This document shows positions 53,101-64,000 of a stretch of 64,000 nt of DNA, piece by piece; within the stretch, counting starts at the first letter, position 1; every line of letters starts with the position of its first letter. This DNA is from Augochlora pura (taxonomy: Eukaryota > Arthropoda > Insecta > Hymenoptera > Halictidae), in contig NC_135775.1 of the NCBI RefSeq assembly GCF_028453695.1, positions 620,001-684,000 of the forward strand, in the 5' to 3' direction. The notes beneath the pieces were generated by a model. That model was not told the DNA's origin, ran no database searches, and worked only from the letters and a program-made list of their open reading frames with translations. The position numbers and the translations under genes are program-made.

Positions 53101-56100
53101 TTGAAAATTCATTTTTACGCCGATCCAATCGTTTCCTGCTGTTCTCTTGTGTTGTCGAATGATCTGACGAGTAACGTAGCGTGCCTCGTTTAAACAATAG
53201 TAAAGAAATAGAGAGGATCAAATGACGTAGAAAATATTTCTTTGGGACCCGATTAAATTTTTTAACATGTACTCTGTCACGGGCAAACATTTCAGCTTCC
53301 CTGCTAAAAGTTTGTAGAAGGACAAGACAGGCGGGATAAAAGCAATGGCAAATCCGAAACAAGGATTTTCTGAGGTCAAGTTCAAATTGCTGATCGCCAG
53401 GTCGTCGACGCTGCAAGACCCGGTTTAATGGAGGCTCTCGATTTTAACATTGTTGGTTAATGCACAATGGCGAGAGGAATACCGTTTCCTATATTTCTGA
53501 GATTCTATTACTTCGCCTATTGACACAGAGAGGGAGAGAGGGGAGGGGGGGGGGCTGGAAGGGGTAGCTCAATATAATTCGATAAATTCATCGAGGTCGC
53601 GGTGCAGCCTCGCAGAAAGCAAAGTTACTTTGGGATACGGCGGTCCATTCCCCGGGGATGAATATTATGCGTCGACGATGCATCGATAAAGTGAAACCAA
53701 TTTAATCGACGCGACGATCGAGGCTCTAGCAAGCCGCGAGAGATCTGCTCTCCCTTTTTCGCGACGCAACAACGTCGCCGGTCTAGGACAGTTTGTCGCT
53801 TTTTTTCTTCTTCTTGTTGGCTCTTCCTCTTCTTCTTCGTTCTGTTGCTGCTGCCGCCGCTGCTCGTGCCTTTTTTCGTTTTAATTACCACGGGAATGTC
53901 GGCCAGTAGAAGGACGCGCGTTCGGCGGGGCCGAAAATAAATGAAGCGAAATAATCGGAGGCCGTGCCTCCTCGCGGTTGGAAATACACGAAATTGCCGA
54001 GGTTGCGTCTCGAACCACGATGAAAGCTAACCAGCTTCGTTTTTTTTTTTTCGACCCGCCTTTCAACGAGCCTTCTAACGTTTGCTCTCGCCGTCGACGA
54101 AATTTCAAAGTCGAGCATATTCGATGCGAACATACTATTACCACTACTATTATTATTATTATTATCATTATCGATTAATTATTGCGTAGATTCATATATC
54201 CCGCCGTTTAATTTAAATATGGCTTTTCTTATTTCGTTCAAGCTGTCTACCAATTTGAATGGAATCAATTGCAACCGAAAATTTGCAAACAATCGCGACC
54301 GCATCGACGATCGCGCTCGACGCGGAAAGACATAATTTCACGCGATGTCGCGGGCAATTATCACGATCGAGTTAATACCGATGCTCCTTCGTAGCGTTAC
54401 ACTAATAACTCTACGCCAGTGTTTTCCTCGTACAGTTCAGGGAGAACAGGCTACCTTCTGTTCGCGATTGCCTCTTTCGGTGACCTTTCAACTTTTTTTG
54501 TTTATGCACTCGAGGATGTTTTTATTCGACGCGATATTGAACGCTATGATATATTCGGACGACTTCCCATTCGAATGCGACTTATATTATTTACACGCCG
54601 GTAATTCTTAATACGAGACCGCGAAAATACACGGCGGCGAAAGGAGAGAGAACAGTTCTTCATAACAGTAGCATTAAAGAATGTTTATTTTATTTTTATT
54701 TCATTTATTTGATCGATATCTCCTTATATACATATAAATGTTTCCACAATTGTGTATCCAATTTTTTTATGGAAGCAGCGCTGTGACTTCGATAATTATG
54801 ATATAAGAAACCTGAAACCGGCCATTTGACCGTCCATGATAATTAATGCAAAAATTTTTAACGTTGATTCTGTAATTCGTCAAGCGTTAATCCGAAGACC
54901 TGCGAGCACGTTAATCGTTCGCATTAGCTCGATGTACCAGGGTAAATCCTAAATTAATATAAGTGACATAATGGTAACATTTATTGCGGTTGTATCTGTG
55001 CTTAATATTCATTACGTTTGACTGTAGCCGTCGGGACGACTATAATCATAAAATTATCCAGCGAACAGGTTCAAGCGGTCGAATAATTGGCGCGCAAAGT
55101 ATCCGATGAACGATTAAAGCGATCTCTGACGGGAGAACATTTTAATGATTCCCCTGCTACCATGTTACGCTGCGGGCCGCGCGGCGTTGCCATTCACGCG
55201 TGCAGGCGCACTCTTCGCCAGTTGTAACGCAACAAACCTAACCTGTACGGGGCCGTGTGTAACTTTCGTCATTCCCCGCATTTACATCCGAGCATCCTTT
55301 CAACCTTAACAGTCGTCAAGGTTCCGTTCCCGTTTTGCTCGCTCTCTCTCTCTCTCTCTCTCTCTACTCTCCGCTCTCTCTCCCTCTCTTCCTTTCTCCC
55401 CTTCTTCTCCCCCCCCCCCCTCTCTTTCCTTTTCACTTCCTCTCGATCTCTTTTCCGTGTTTTTCCAGAGTGTCAGTGTCCACGCTTTTTGCCATTTTAC
55501 GCGCCCGGTATCCTCTCAACGATCAAAGGTTCGCGCTAATTCTGCCCCGAATTGATACGATAGAAATTCAATCGTTAAACACGCTTCTCTTTGAACGGAA
55601 CACTTTTGAATTTGGACGCCGACAACTAATTCGAATACGAAACAATTGCACGAATAGTTCGCGAAGTTCAAATTGATCCAAGCATATTCAGATAATTAAC
55701 GCTGTTTCTACCAAGCGGTGTCGGAAGATACGTCTCCGATTGTAGCTGAAAATTATTCTTATTATTTGTCTATATTCAATATTTTTTCTTCACGCTGTGT
55801 GGCGTGTTTTTACGATTTCGAATCGGGTCGTGTCCGCCGATTCTCGTCACCGTCGACGATGCCAACAGTTAACGAACCTCACGGCGGCCAATAAAATCGC
55901 GCCGTTTCCGACTAATTTTTCGTAAGCTCGGAGACGCGGTTGCCAGTAAAAGGGAGAATCGAGTTTCGACGATGCTCTTAACCCCTTTTCACACCTCGCG
56001 TTTGTCGCTTCGGCCGTGAGATGGCCTACAAACTCGCGAGAACGGTTTCGATTTCCTCGCATCGCGCGCGTACTATTATCAATTGCTTCTGATGACGTAA

Positions 56101-59100
56101 CGCGCTGAAATATAAATTCCTCTAACTTCTATCGGCGTGCCTTGACTTTCATTCATTTGAGGCGACGCAAGACAGCCTTAATTTCTTTCGCGTACTTTTT
56201 TTTGCCATTGCGTAAGCTGCGAGCGTCATTTATTTTGACAACTGGTTCGAAGACAATGGTTCTCGTTTGCATACGATATAGGAATGGGGCGAAAAAGAAC
56301 GAAATAACGTGTCCGTTGTTCGAGGCCCCCCAAGACTTTCCAAAGTTGCATATATAACAATTACAGAAAAAATCTGTACTATATGTACACACACGGGGTC
56401 GATACGATTGTGTGTGTGTGTGTTGTCGTTGCGTGGAGCTCGGGTTCTCAAACGGCGGGAGAAACTTGGATCGATTTATTACAGCGAGAGACAGTCGACG
56501 CATTTTTATTCGTACACCTGTTCGACGACTAATCGTTGTTGTTCCGCGCGAAATTCCTATAGTATCGACACGCAGAAAAACTGTTCCTTATCTTTGAGGT
56601 TATGTCGAATGACACAATACGTGTCATATCGCTAGTCGACCAATCAAGTGGTTCGACCGCTATCTGTTGGACCAACTCGACATTTTTATTGCACACACAC
56701 ACACACTGTGTTCGACTTGTTTTCTTCAGAGGGAGAAACAACGGAAGGAGAAGGGCAACAATGAAATTAGTTAACAGATGCGACGCAGCGGCGTGCGCGA
56801 CATTAATTATTATCCGTCCCCGTTCGTCCACGGTGTTTTCGCGGGATCGAGATTCCATATTGTAATAAAGGGGAACACCAGAGTGGCAAATCGCGGAAGT
56901 TCGCTTTAACGAGCAAATAGCGACATTGGTTCCAGCGTGACGGCCTTCCACGTTAATTATCTTGTCCGATAGCGCAATCTACGATTCAAAAGCTCGCGAG
57001 AACGTATTTGCGCCTCGGCGAAGATACGATCATCGAATTCTGATTATCGGGCCCGATAGAACTGTCCGGTCCGTGTCGTGTCGCGTCGTGTCCGTACTCG
57101 GCGCGGATCAGCGAGCCGTAGAAACTGAACAGTCAAAATGTACAGCGACAGGATAAATTTACACGTTTTATCGATTCCCGCTTATCTAACCGAATTTAAC
57201 TGTCTCAAGTAAGCAAAGCAATAAAAAAAAAAAAAGAACGACACCGCGTTCTCTGGGATCTGTCCTTTTGTTACGGAGATCTTTTTCCATCAGCGTTTTA
57301 CCATTGACGCCGGCAAAAGTGTTTTAAAGTGCCAGCTTTTTATTAACGCTATTTCCACCTTAATTCATTAATCTACAAAACATGAGTATCGATCAATGTA
57401 ATTAAACATGTTTTACCTGAATAGGAACAATAAAAGAAAACAACGCTCCGTTGGGCGAGCGAGGATCGACGGTTAAGTTGCAACGTTAAATAAACAAGGA
57501 ACGTAAAAGTTGAACCGGGGGAAACGGAAAGGAGTTAATTCGCCTAGATCCGGGTTAACAGATTAATTTGGCTAATCTCTGTCGCAGGCGAATCCCATTT
57601 TCATTGCGCTTCCATCAAAGGCTTAAGATGAATGAGGGTACGAGCCGCGAGATGCGAGTTTAAAGTTCGCCGGCTGGTAAATCAATACGCGACGAGCAAA
57701 AAGAGATAGAAACCGAGAAATGAAAGAGGAGCGCGGGGGCCGCAACGAATAGAGGAGAAAGAGAGGAAATAAAACGGGAAAGGGAGTTTTGTTCCGTGTT
57801 CCGTCTTCCGTCCTTGTCCTTCTCCTCCCCCTCCTCCTCCTCTTTCTTCTTCTCCTCCTCTTCCTCTTCACGACGCCCTCCGCAGCGTGAATGAAAACTC
57901 CATCGAATGGGAAAACGATCAACCCCTGAAGTAGACACGCTAATAGAGGCGCGGTAATTTATATCGCGGCGGGGGGGGGGGGGGGGGTGCTATTTTCTCG
58001 TAAAAAATTTCTCAATAAGGCCTGTGGCGACGAGAGGTCGCGCCGAGTCGCTTTTCTGATAAACGGTTTTGTCACGTTTCCACGATAGCTCGTTTCACGC
58101 CGAACGGAATTGTACCTATGCCATTTCTCTCGCGTGTCATTATGGTTGTGTTCCGTCTTATCGCGGCATTCTTTCCGTCCCGGCTGAAACACTCGGCGTG
58201 TTCTCCCGTTTTATTTAAATATCGACTTGCATTCGCCCGTGGGTTCCAGTCACGTTCCAGTCGCAAATTAGGTCACAACTATGACACCGTGTTCCGACGT
58301 GCCCACAGCGTTATTTCTATGAATTCCGTATGGTTAGGATAATTCCTCGTATAGCTGCCAGTATGCTTGCGCATACTAATTCAACGAGCAAGGTGGGGGA
58401 AACCCTTAACGATCAGAATTACGGTTCCGAAATCGCTTCTTGATTATTTCGAAATGGCAATGCCTCGTTTCAGAATCTTTCATGTTCTATTTACTTAGTG
58501 TTACTAAATAAAAATAAACAACAGGATATTGTGAGAAATAATATTTATAATACTGTAACGATTATAATATATTGTAGTATTTTAATATGATATAATTAAT
58601 TTAATAATATAAAATAATACTGCACTTGGAATGTATTGCCAACAGCGGACTACACGAATTACCGCATGGCGCTCGATTCATAACCTCTCCCGACATAACC
58701 TCAAAGAGGGCTCTCCTACGACACATATATGTTACCGGCGTAGCATCAAAACATTGTGAAACCATGATCATAATATGTCTGCATTTATATCTACAGGGTT
58801 CACGTTGTATCATGCTCGTGCATCGAATAAAAAACATTGATTAATATCATCGTAAAAAATCAGTACTATAAATAAATGGCATACAGTATGTACAATTGAT
58901 ATAAAAATAAATTAGTTTTCAACAATCTACGTCACACTGCTTACGACCTACCGGTATATTATTCTTGTATCTGCATGAAATTCTGCCAAGATAAGAGTCA
59001 TCACCCAGGCTAGTGACTCTTAAATTAGGCGGATAATATTCACGAGTCGTGTTAAATATTTAAAAGTTTTGGCATATTATAATCCTACAGAATGAAACCC

Positions 59101-61965
59101 GTCTAGAACAATTATTCAAATCGTTCGCCGTGTTCGCGGCGCGATTTCTAGTACGAAACTAGAAAGGAAGCTTAACAATGGATTAGGAACTTATAAGTTC
59201 TTGAATTCATTAAAAGTACGTGGGTACTTCGATTTAGTCGGGCATAAAATTAAATTTCGAGACGCGCGGAATTAAATTCTTATTACTCGGGAGCAACCAA
59301 AAATACAACCACGATGATGTGGGAGGCATGAACCGCGCACGTGGGTGTGCTCCTACTTTTGTACGCGCATCAAATAATGCACCATCTTTCGACTATAATA
59401 TTATTTAAGCTCGATGCAGGAAGTAAAATCATCCGCAAATATTTTCGTTTAAATTTCTCGACTTGGTTCATTTTATTCTCAACAAGTAATTGAGTTATAA
59501 TATTTGAAAATTTAGCAATATTCTGCTCGAGGGTCTTTACTCGTTAATGGGGGGAAGTATACATATAATTTTGCCACGTTTTACAAAGTCTGCAACACGT
59601 AAATTAATAATCAATATGCAAAACAGTGTGCATCGGCCGTATTATCGTATTATCGGTCACGTCGATCCGTTTGATAATGGCGTAGTAGTGGGTCTCAGTA
59701 CCCGATTTCTATCTGGCCCGAGTGTTCGCAGTCGATCCTCAGGATTTTCTACCGCGATCCATAGACGAGCCCAAAAATAGCTCTCCACAAGCTGGTGATC
59801 GTACTATACCGGGATTAATGCACCTCGAAGGTGGCACAACTTATGATTAATATTGCGAACGGTATATAATCGCGGCGCTAATCAGCAAATAATGCTCCTG
59901 CGACGAATTAAAAGATCTGGGGTGGCCGGGCGGGGCGGATGGTTTCGAAACCGTCGCCAACTATCCAATAATGTAGCAACGAGAATCTATCGTCGAACTT
60001 GTCCTAGAATCGAATTTATATTGGTCCGTTCTTGTTTTTACAGATGCCCCGCCATCAGAGCAAGAAGAATTGTTTATCAGAAAACTCCAACAATGTTGTG
60101 TGACATTCGATTTCATGGACGTGACAGCGGATCTTAAAGGTAAAGAAATTAAACGTAGTACACTTAATGAACTGGTCGAATACATCACAGCTGGTCGGGG
60201 AGTCCTCACCGAGCCCGTCTACCCGGAAGTCATTAATATGGTGAGCATATTTTCGATCCACCGCCTCCGATAACTTCTGGCTCAAAAAGAGACTGCTATT
60301 ACTCCAACGTTCGCGTTTCTCTGATCCACAGATTTCTGCAAATCTGTTTCGCACATTACCACCTAGTGAAAATCCGGATTTCGATCCAGAAGAGGATGAC
60401 CCAACACTGGAGGCGAGTTGGCCGCACCTTCAGCTAGTTTACGAATTCTTTCTACGTTTTCTTGAATCTTCAGATTTCCAACCTACGGTTGGAAAAAGAG
60501 CTATCGAGCAAAAATTTGTTCTACAGGTACGGCTTCACGTGTTTTTTTTTTTTTATAGAACATTATATAGTCGACTTTGTAAAACGCTTTCTGATCGACG
60601 TTTATTCTCCATGTTTCAGTTGTTAGAGTTGTTCGATTCTGAGGATCCTAGGGAAAGGGATCTGCTGAAAACAGTTTTGCACCGTATTTATGGAAAGTTC
60701 CTTGGCCTTAGAGCCTTCATACGCAAACAAATCAACAATATCTTTTTGAGGTATGTGTATGTATTCGTGCAGCTAATAGATTTATCTATTTAACGGAGTC
60801 GTTGCTCAAACGTTCCGTAATTGTTCCAGGTTTGTGTATGAAACGGAGCATTTCAACGGTGTCGGGGAACTTCTTGAAATTCTGGGTAGCATTATAAATG
60901 GATTTGCTCTTCCCTTGAAAGTCGAGCACAAGCAATTTCTGGTTAAGGTAAAAATATTTCGCGTAGAAAGCTCTGTTACGGCGACGTGTATCATTAAATT
61001 TCCAAGTTTGTGTAATGATTTACCGTTCCGCAGGTGCTGTTGCCATTGCATAAAGTGAAGTGCTTATCATTATATCATGCACAATTAGCTTATTGTGTGG
61101 TACAGTTTCTTGAAAAGGACGCTACCCTAACAGAGCCAGTTATACGAGGCCTCCTTAAGTTCTGGCCTAAAACGTGTAGCCAGAAGGAGGTAATGTTCCT
61201 TGGAGAAATTGAAGAAATTTTGGACGTCATAGAACCTAGCCAATTTATTAAAATACAAGAACCTTTGTTCAGGCAAATTGCACGTTGTGTGTCTTCACCG
61301 CACTTTCAGGTGTGTAAATTGAAATAATTATTTAAATGCCCTAATTAAACTACGGTATCTTGAAGTAAATTTGTAAAATTGTTCGCAAGACATCGCTGCG
61401 AGACATGAAAATGATATTTTCTTTAAATGCACGAGGATCCCGTAGTTTATTAGCGAGTAACGAATCCAGCGAGTAATTTCAAATAATAACTGTGTTTTAG
61501 GTTGCTGAGAGAGCATTATACTTTTGGAATAATGAATACATAATGTCTCTAATTGAAGAAAACAATCATGTTATAATGGGAATTATGTTCCCGGCATTGT
61601 ATAGAATTAGCAAGGAACACTGGAATTCTACAATTATAGCCCTTGTTTATAATGTTCTTAAAACATTTATGGAAATGAATAGTAGGCTCTTCGATGAACT
61701 TACTGCCAGCTATAAGTCTGAAAGGCAAAAGTAAGTAGTCTGTCGCTGCTCGAATAACTTTCCGTAAAGACCGCGTTTGCGCCGATCACCTATAAAAATA
61801 TTTTCAAATATCAGAGAAAGGAAGAGAGAAAAGGAGAGGGACGAGATGTGGAAGAAACTGAACGAATTGGAGGTAGTACAACGTAATGCTCTTACAGCGA
61901 CCTCCAGTTCCTCCAACACTCCAGTTCCTGCCACTACCGCACCCGCGACACAAGCCCGCCCCTGA
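19653..61965 (+). CDS. wdb: PP2A B56 (B') regulatory subunit, widerborst / PPP2R5 alpha-epsilon type (8 coding exons, 478 aa)
   Basis: The exons are 19653-19791, 60044-60240, 60332-60526, 60620-60750, 60830-60947, 61034-61309, 61501-61730 and 61815-61965. All have GT/AG borders and total 1437 nt in frame. The start MSTGTIVDLIDPFTKKSHKK matches the known short N-terminus of the fly protein; an upstream in-frame ATG at 19542 could add 37 residues. The lysine/serine tail and KKKSKKSQGSSRYR are followed by the HEAT-like B56 core, which is nearly invariant: NLFRTLPPSENPDFDPEEDD, LEASWPHLQLVYEFFLRFLE, YETEHFNGVGELLEILGSII, VLLPLHKVKCLSLYHAQLAY, GLLKFWPKTCSQKEVMFLGE and HFQVAERALYFWNNEY. The tail is basic, then S/T/P/A-rich. 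B56 subunits direct the PP2A catalytic core to LxxIxE-motif substrates. In flies widerborst acts in planar polarity, apoptosis and the circadian clock. The 40-kb first intron is unusual against the later introns of about 75-200 bp. Confidence 0.96.
22110..22154 (+). repeat. (CT)n microsatellite
   Basis: This is an uninterrupted TC run of about 45 bases in the widerborst intron, set in a wider pyrimidine-rich tract (about 22050-22210) that keeps all plus-strand frames open. Confidence 0.95.
26490..26515 (+). repeat. (GGATC)n pentanucleotide repeat
   Basis: atcggatcggatcggatcggatcg gives about five units of cggat. It carries overlapping GATC sites and has a 5-bp period. Confidence 0.85.
27929..27944. 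repeat. Perfect 16-bp palindrome with G/C-run flanks
   Basis: GACGAGTTAACTCGTC is its own reverse complement. It is preceded by a run of G (about 27912-27927) and followed by CCCCC, so the stem extends by about four more pairs with one bulged base. Confidence 0.9.
29154..29168 (+). repeat. Poly-G run
   Basis: About 14 consecutive G bases follow aaca. This is likely a slippery mononucleotide tract and may be inexact in the assembly. Confidence 0.9.
29697..29750 (+). repeat. (GA)n microsatellite
   Basis: A run of about 50 bases of ag/ga, with one interruption at 29714 (gcga), lies in the widerborst intron. Its orientation is opposite to the (CT)n tracts at 22110, 35061 and 55341. Confidence 0.95.
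30280..31180 (-). repeat. Cluster of three diverged modules with a GGCGTGG core
   Basis: Three related units are seen. Unit 1 (about 30450-30600) has taggcgtggcttcattgatc, then ggagccaga and tctatcctcgttcttgc. Unit 2 (about 30625-30780) has agcggtggcttaattgctc, then ggagccaga and tctaccctcgtttttgc. Unit 3 (about 31095-31175) has ggtgggcgtggtctatttgc. Spacing and order of the shared words are conserved between units 1 and 2. The core CCACGCC/GGCGTGG resembles KLF/Sp-type binding sites. The family reappears in reverse orientation at about 41.7-42.3 kb. Confidence 0.55.
31557..31602 (+). repeat. (GA)n-rich tract
   Basis: This is an imperfect gagaga run with ggggag and gata interruptions in a broadly purine-rich block (31270-31710). 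The purine skew opens long minus-strand frames. Confidence 0.85.
35061..35108 (+). repeat. (CT)n microsatellite
   Basis: This is an uninterrupted CT run of about 48 bases in the widerborst intron. Confidence 0.97.
37840..37862 (+). repeat. (GGGA)n tetranucleotide repeat
   Basis: Five to six gggag units lie in a CpG-rich stretch (37640-38100). The G runs could fold as a G-quadruplex on the plus strand. Confidence 0.85.
41685..42215 (+). repeat. Cluster of three diverged modules with a CCACGCC core
   Basis: The core occurs at about 41692 (agcagcgaagccacgcccac), 42008 (gcaacattgccacgcccatt) and 42181 (agcaacgaagccacgcctac). Between them, another word pair repeats: attggtctttgaaacta at about 41908, attggtcttagaaactg at 42083, and a weaker ttggtttttagaaaca at 42131. 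Then come ttagcgctggcta (41943) and ttagcgtatggcta (42152). These are diverged tandem units of about 170-320 bp. Read in reverse complement, the core tag/ggcgtggcttcgttgctc matches the 30.4-kb modules. Confidence 0.6.
45041..45078 (+). repeat. (CT)n microsatellite, interrupted
   Basis: This is a CT run with a central cccttttt interruption, in the widerborst intron. Confidence 0.9.
46791..46886 (+). repeat. Three tandem copies of a 32-bp unit
   Basis: Units lie at 46791-46822, 46823-46854 and 46855-46886. Each is exactly 32 bp and begins cga[cg]gaga, has a ga/gg-aaaa centre, then [tg]acg and ends in gaga. Units 1 and 2 share most positions, and unit 3 is more diverged. The block lies in a purine-rich segment (46650-47110). 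Confidence 0.75.
47374..47475 (+). repeat. (GTC)n and (GTCGC)n repeats
   Basis: gtcgtcgtcgtcgtagtcgtcctcttcgtcg leads into further tcgtc/tccgcc triplets, then gtcgcgtcgcgtcgcgtc at about 47452-47470. They keep one plus-strand frame open (Val-Val-Val...), which is not a real protein. Confidence 0.85.
50599..50636 (+). repeat. (GA)n and poly-G tract
   Basis: gagagagagagagagcgagag is followed by gggagggaggggggggg in CpG-rich intronic DNA. Confidence 0.9.
52829..52861 (+). repeat. (CTC)n triplet repeat
   Basis: About eleven ctc units, uninterrupted, lie in the widerborst intron. They encode only poly-Leu/Ser/Pro or, antisense, poly-Glu/Gly/Arg in spurious frames. Confidence 0.95.
54145..54170 (+). 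repeat. (ATT)n triplet repeat
   Basis: tattattattattatcatta follows a cta/tta stretch. The antisense frame gives poly-Ile and is spurious. Confidence 0.85.
55341..55420 (+). repeat. (CT)n microsatellite followed by a poly-C run
   Basis: A CT run of about 35 bases (55341-55375), more CT-rich DNA, then about 12 C at 55409-55420. This is a long pyrimidine tract within the widerborst intron. Confidence 0.95.
57970..57987 (+). repeat. Poly-G run of about 18
   Basis: This is the longest mononucleotide G tract of the window, following atatcgcggc. Length may be inexact in the assembly. Confidence 0.95.
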
Positions 61966-62834
61966 GCTGGTGAGTAACATCTCCGCTCGTCGACTAATTT
62001 ACCTGCGACTCGCCCGGTAATCTGTAGTAATAAAACGTCTGACGCTTCAGAAGTATCAAGAGAGATAAAAAAAAAGAATAAGAGAGAATTGTAAATGTTT
62101 TTTCAACGAGCAGAATAAAATAAGTTACAAGTACGATAATTATTTTTCATTGCAGGTGGAAGTACACTACCACGCTGCCCGATCATTAGTCCTTAGTTTA
62201 CGTCGATTGTCCATATACTACATGCAAAAAATTACTGTTGTTAGCAAAGCAAAGTGTCCCACAAATGGCATTCTTGACGTAATCGTAATTCCTTTTAATT
62301 AGTTTAACGCCCAGAAAATGGGGGCGCGAACGGAGAAGAAAGAAAGAAAAAAAATCTGCGGAGGAAGCAGTGATATTCACGATATTGTTCATTGATAATG
62401 ATGATGATAATGATGATGATATGATGATGATTGATGAGTTCTAATATTTTTATTGTGTACATTAATTTTCCACGTTTCTTTTTTTTTCCTTTTTTCTTTG
62501 ACAGCAATGATTTCAGTTGTATAATGTACTCAGTGTCAGCACATAATACTAGGATGTTAGTCCCTTCTTAACCCTAAGGTTCAGCTGTGCTCGGTAGGAG
62601 GAGATGATCAAGGTGTAAATTCGAGTATAGATGAAGTATATCGTTATAATGTTAATTTTTTGCATGTGACATTCGCGCTTCGGTTATTAAACGGCTGAGT
62701 GTCCTATCACGACTGACCCACCTTACTCTGATTCTCGCCTCCGACGGAGCCAGCGGGGGCGTTGTTTGAAATGTATCATATATTCGTATTAATGATAACG
62801 ATAACTATAACAAAACATAATAAAATTAGGTAAA

Positions 62835-62914
62835 TATACATAAATATAAATATATATATATATACATACATATATATATGCATATATATTGTATATATAC
62901 ATATACATATACAC

Positions 62915-62961
<47 letters not shown>

Positions 62962-62969
62962 ACAAAATA

Positions 62970-63004
<35 letters not shown>

Positions 63005-63005
63005 G
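62835..63005 (+). repeat. (TA)n / (TACA)n repeat
   Basis: About 170 bases of tata with cata/taca interruptions lie in the presumed 3' UTR or downstream DNA. The antisense frames are poly-Ile/Tyr and are not genes. Confidence 0.97.
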
Positions 63006-63916
63006 ATACAATATATTATAAAAATATAGTAATATTGATGATACGACAAGTCACACCATTCACACATACACGAATTACACCAAACTGTGGTTAACACGTG
63101 TAACGTACAGACCGATGTGCTATAAAATACTAACAATTACGCTGACTGCATGCCCGCAGCAAATGGAAAATAAATTTTTTCATGGAGGTGAGAGCCGTGA
63201 CCAGATATGCGACAGGCATATCAAAAAAATGAAAAAAATGAAAATAATATTATTGAACAATAAGGATTAATTCATTGAAACAAGAAAACGTAAAAATATA
63301 TGTTGTTTTATAAATAAAAAAGCTATAAATAATAAAAAAATAAAAGAAGCGAGGGGCAAGTATACAATAAAGAAAAAAAAATTTAATTGTACCAAAATAT
63401 CCATTGCTTATAAATATAATAAATAATAGAGATACAATGCATAAGATTTATTCGGAGCTGTGCTCCCACAGGCCACCGCAGAGACGTGGGATCGTTTTTA
63501 AAGTTTCTTACCATTGCATAATAAATAATAAACAATAGTAGCTCTTAATAAATAGGTGGTTAACAAAATGAGTGAGTGCTTGCTCATATTTTCATGAAGT
63601 AGCCGAGACGAGACTTGTTACATTTTTATTTTTTCCATCCTTTGTTTTCTCTTGTGTCGGATATGTTTACCTCGTTACTCATAGTACACTTTGTTTACGA
63701 ATGTACACACTGTTTATCTCCACTTCATGAAAATTAGTTCAAAGGTAAATCGAAGTATATGATTATTGTAAATGCTGTAATGTGACTCGAGAAGAACAAC
63801 ATAGATAAAAATTCATAAGAGTTCTATACGCATAAATAGACACTTTATTAAACGAACGTCTAATTTATTTCTACTCTCTGGTTGTTTCTTTTCTTTTGTG
63901 TCTGTGATTCTTTTAT

Positions 63917-63920
<4 letters not shown>

Positions 63921-63954
<34 letters not shown>

Positions 63955-64000
63955 TTTCTCTTTCTCTATCCCCCTATCTATCTATATTTCTCTCTCTCTC
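63921..64000 (+). repeat. (CT)n-rich tract running to the window end
   Basis: A CT run of about 28 bases starts at 63921, followed by further ttctc/tatct units and another CT run at 63990-64000 that continues past the window. Confidence 0.95.

Larger units (their letters stand above)
19792..60043 (+). other. Intron of about 40.3 kb in widerborst
   Basis: The donor gttagt at 19792 and the acceptor tttttacag at 60043 are both good and keep the phase (g|at, Asp). The 5' 2 kb (19.8-21.8) and the last 6 kb are AT-rich. The centre (about 22-57 kb) is CpG-rich, with many (CT)n, (GA)n, poly-G and triplet repeats. I found no tRNA, rRNA, transposase, reverse transcriptase or conserved protein in it on either strand. 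Open frames here follow purine/pyrimidine skew or microsatellites. Introns of this size before a conserved core usually hold enhancers and alternative promoters. Confidence 0.85.
61966..64000 (+). other. 3' UTR and downstream region of widerborst
   Basis: Right after the stop, a strong donor gtgagt at 61970 and an acceptor ttgcag at 62155 suggest a 186-bp 3' UTR intron. The rest is AT-rich, with a (GAT)n stretch at about 62397-62435, TA repeats and several AATAAA hexamers (for example around 63310-63440). No new gene is supported up to the window end. Confidence 0.55.

Noticed and set aside
19792..60043. Search for tRNA, rRNA, well-known insect microRNAs and CRISPR arrays
   Set aside because: I saw no T-loop/acceptor pattern, none of the few microRNA mature strings I looked for by eye, and no regularly spaced repeat-spacer array. 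A covariance-model search would be needed to rule out RNA genes fully.
62789..63136. Ile/Tyr-repeat open frames on the minus strand
   Set aside because: These are direct translations of the TA microsatellite.

Overview
The window looks like animal, specifically insect, genomic DNA. Genes are split by short introns with consensus GT/AG borders, one gene is an insect-only odorant receptor (7tm_6 family), and intergenic and intronic DNA is rich in CpG and in (CT)n, (TA)n and GC-rich microsatellites. The honeybee-like alpha-glucosidase (maltase) and the overall style suggest Hymenoptera (bee, wasp or ant). That placement is an inference.

The window reads in five parts. (1) 144-3890 (+): a 9-exon secreted or GPI-anchored GH13 maltase-like gene, 598 aa. 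Its frame is intact, but the catalytic nucleophile Asp is replaced by Gly. (2) 5238-7259 (+): a complete 6-exon odorant receptor, 388 aa, followed at about 7790-7970 by a decayed exon of a second maltase copy. (3) 9266-15359 (+): a tiny transmembrane gene that resembles only the membrane anchor of SLC3-type proteins, then a complete 9-exon 4F2hc/CD98hc (SLC3A2-like) gene of 612 aa. (4) 16087-17225 (-): a 4-exon JKAMP (JNK1/MAPK8-associated membrane protein) gene, 306 aa, tail to tail with SLC3A2. (5) 19653-61965 (+): the PP2A B56 regulatory subunit widerborst (PPP2R5-like), 478 aa in 8 coding exons. Its first coding exon is separated from the rest by a 40-kb intron that fills most of the window. 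I found no convincing gene inside that intron, only microsatellites, short tandem repeats and a family of related modules carrying a GGCGTGG/CCACGCC core. The rest of the window, 61966-64000, is 3' UTR and AT-rich repeats.

The main theme of the first 15 kb is GH13-fold evolution at one locus. It holds an enzyme-like maltase with a disabled nucleophile, a dead exon of a maltase copy, a membrane-anchor-only SLC3-like gene, and a full SLC3A2 in which the same catalytic site is also lost. SLC3 proteins are known GH13-derived, non-enzymatic chaperone subunits of amino-acid transporters. The locus therefore shows several stages of loss of catalysis side by side. All exon junctions were read by eye from splice consensus, reading phase and remembered family similarity. 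No alignment or search was run.
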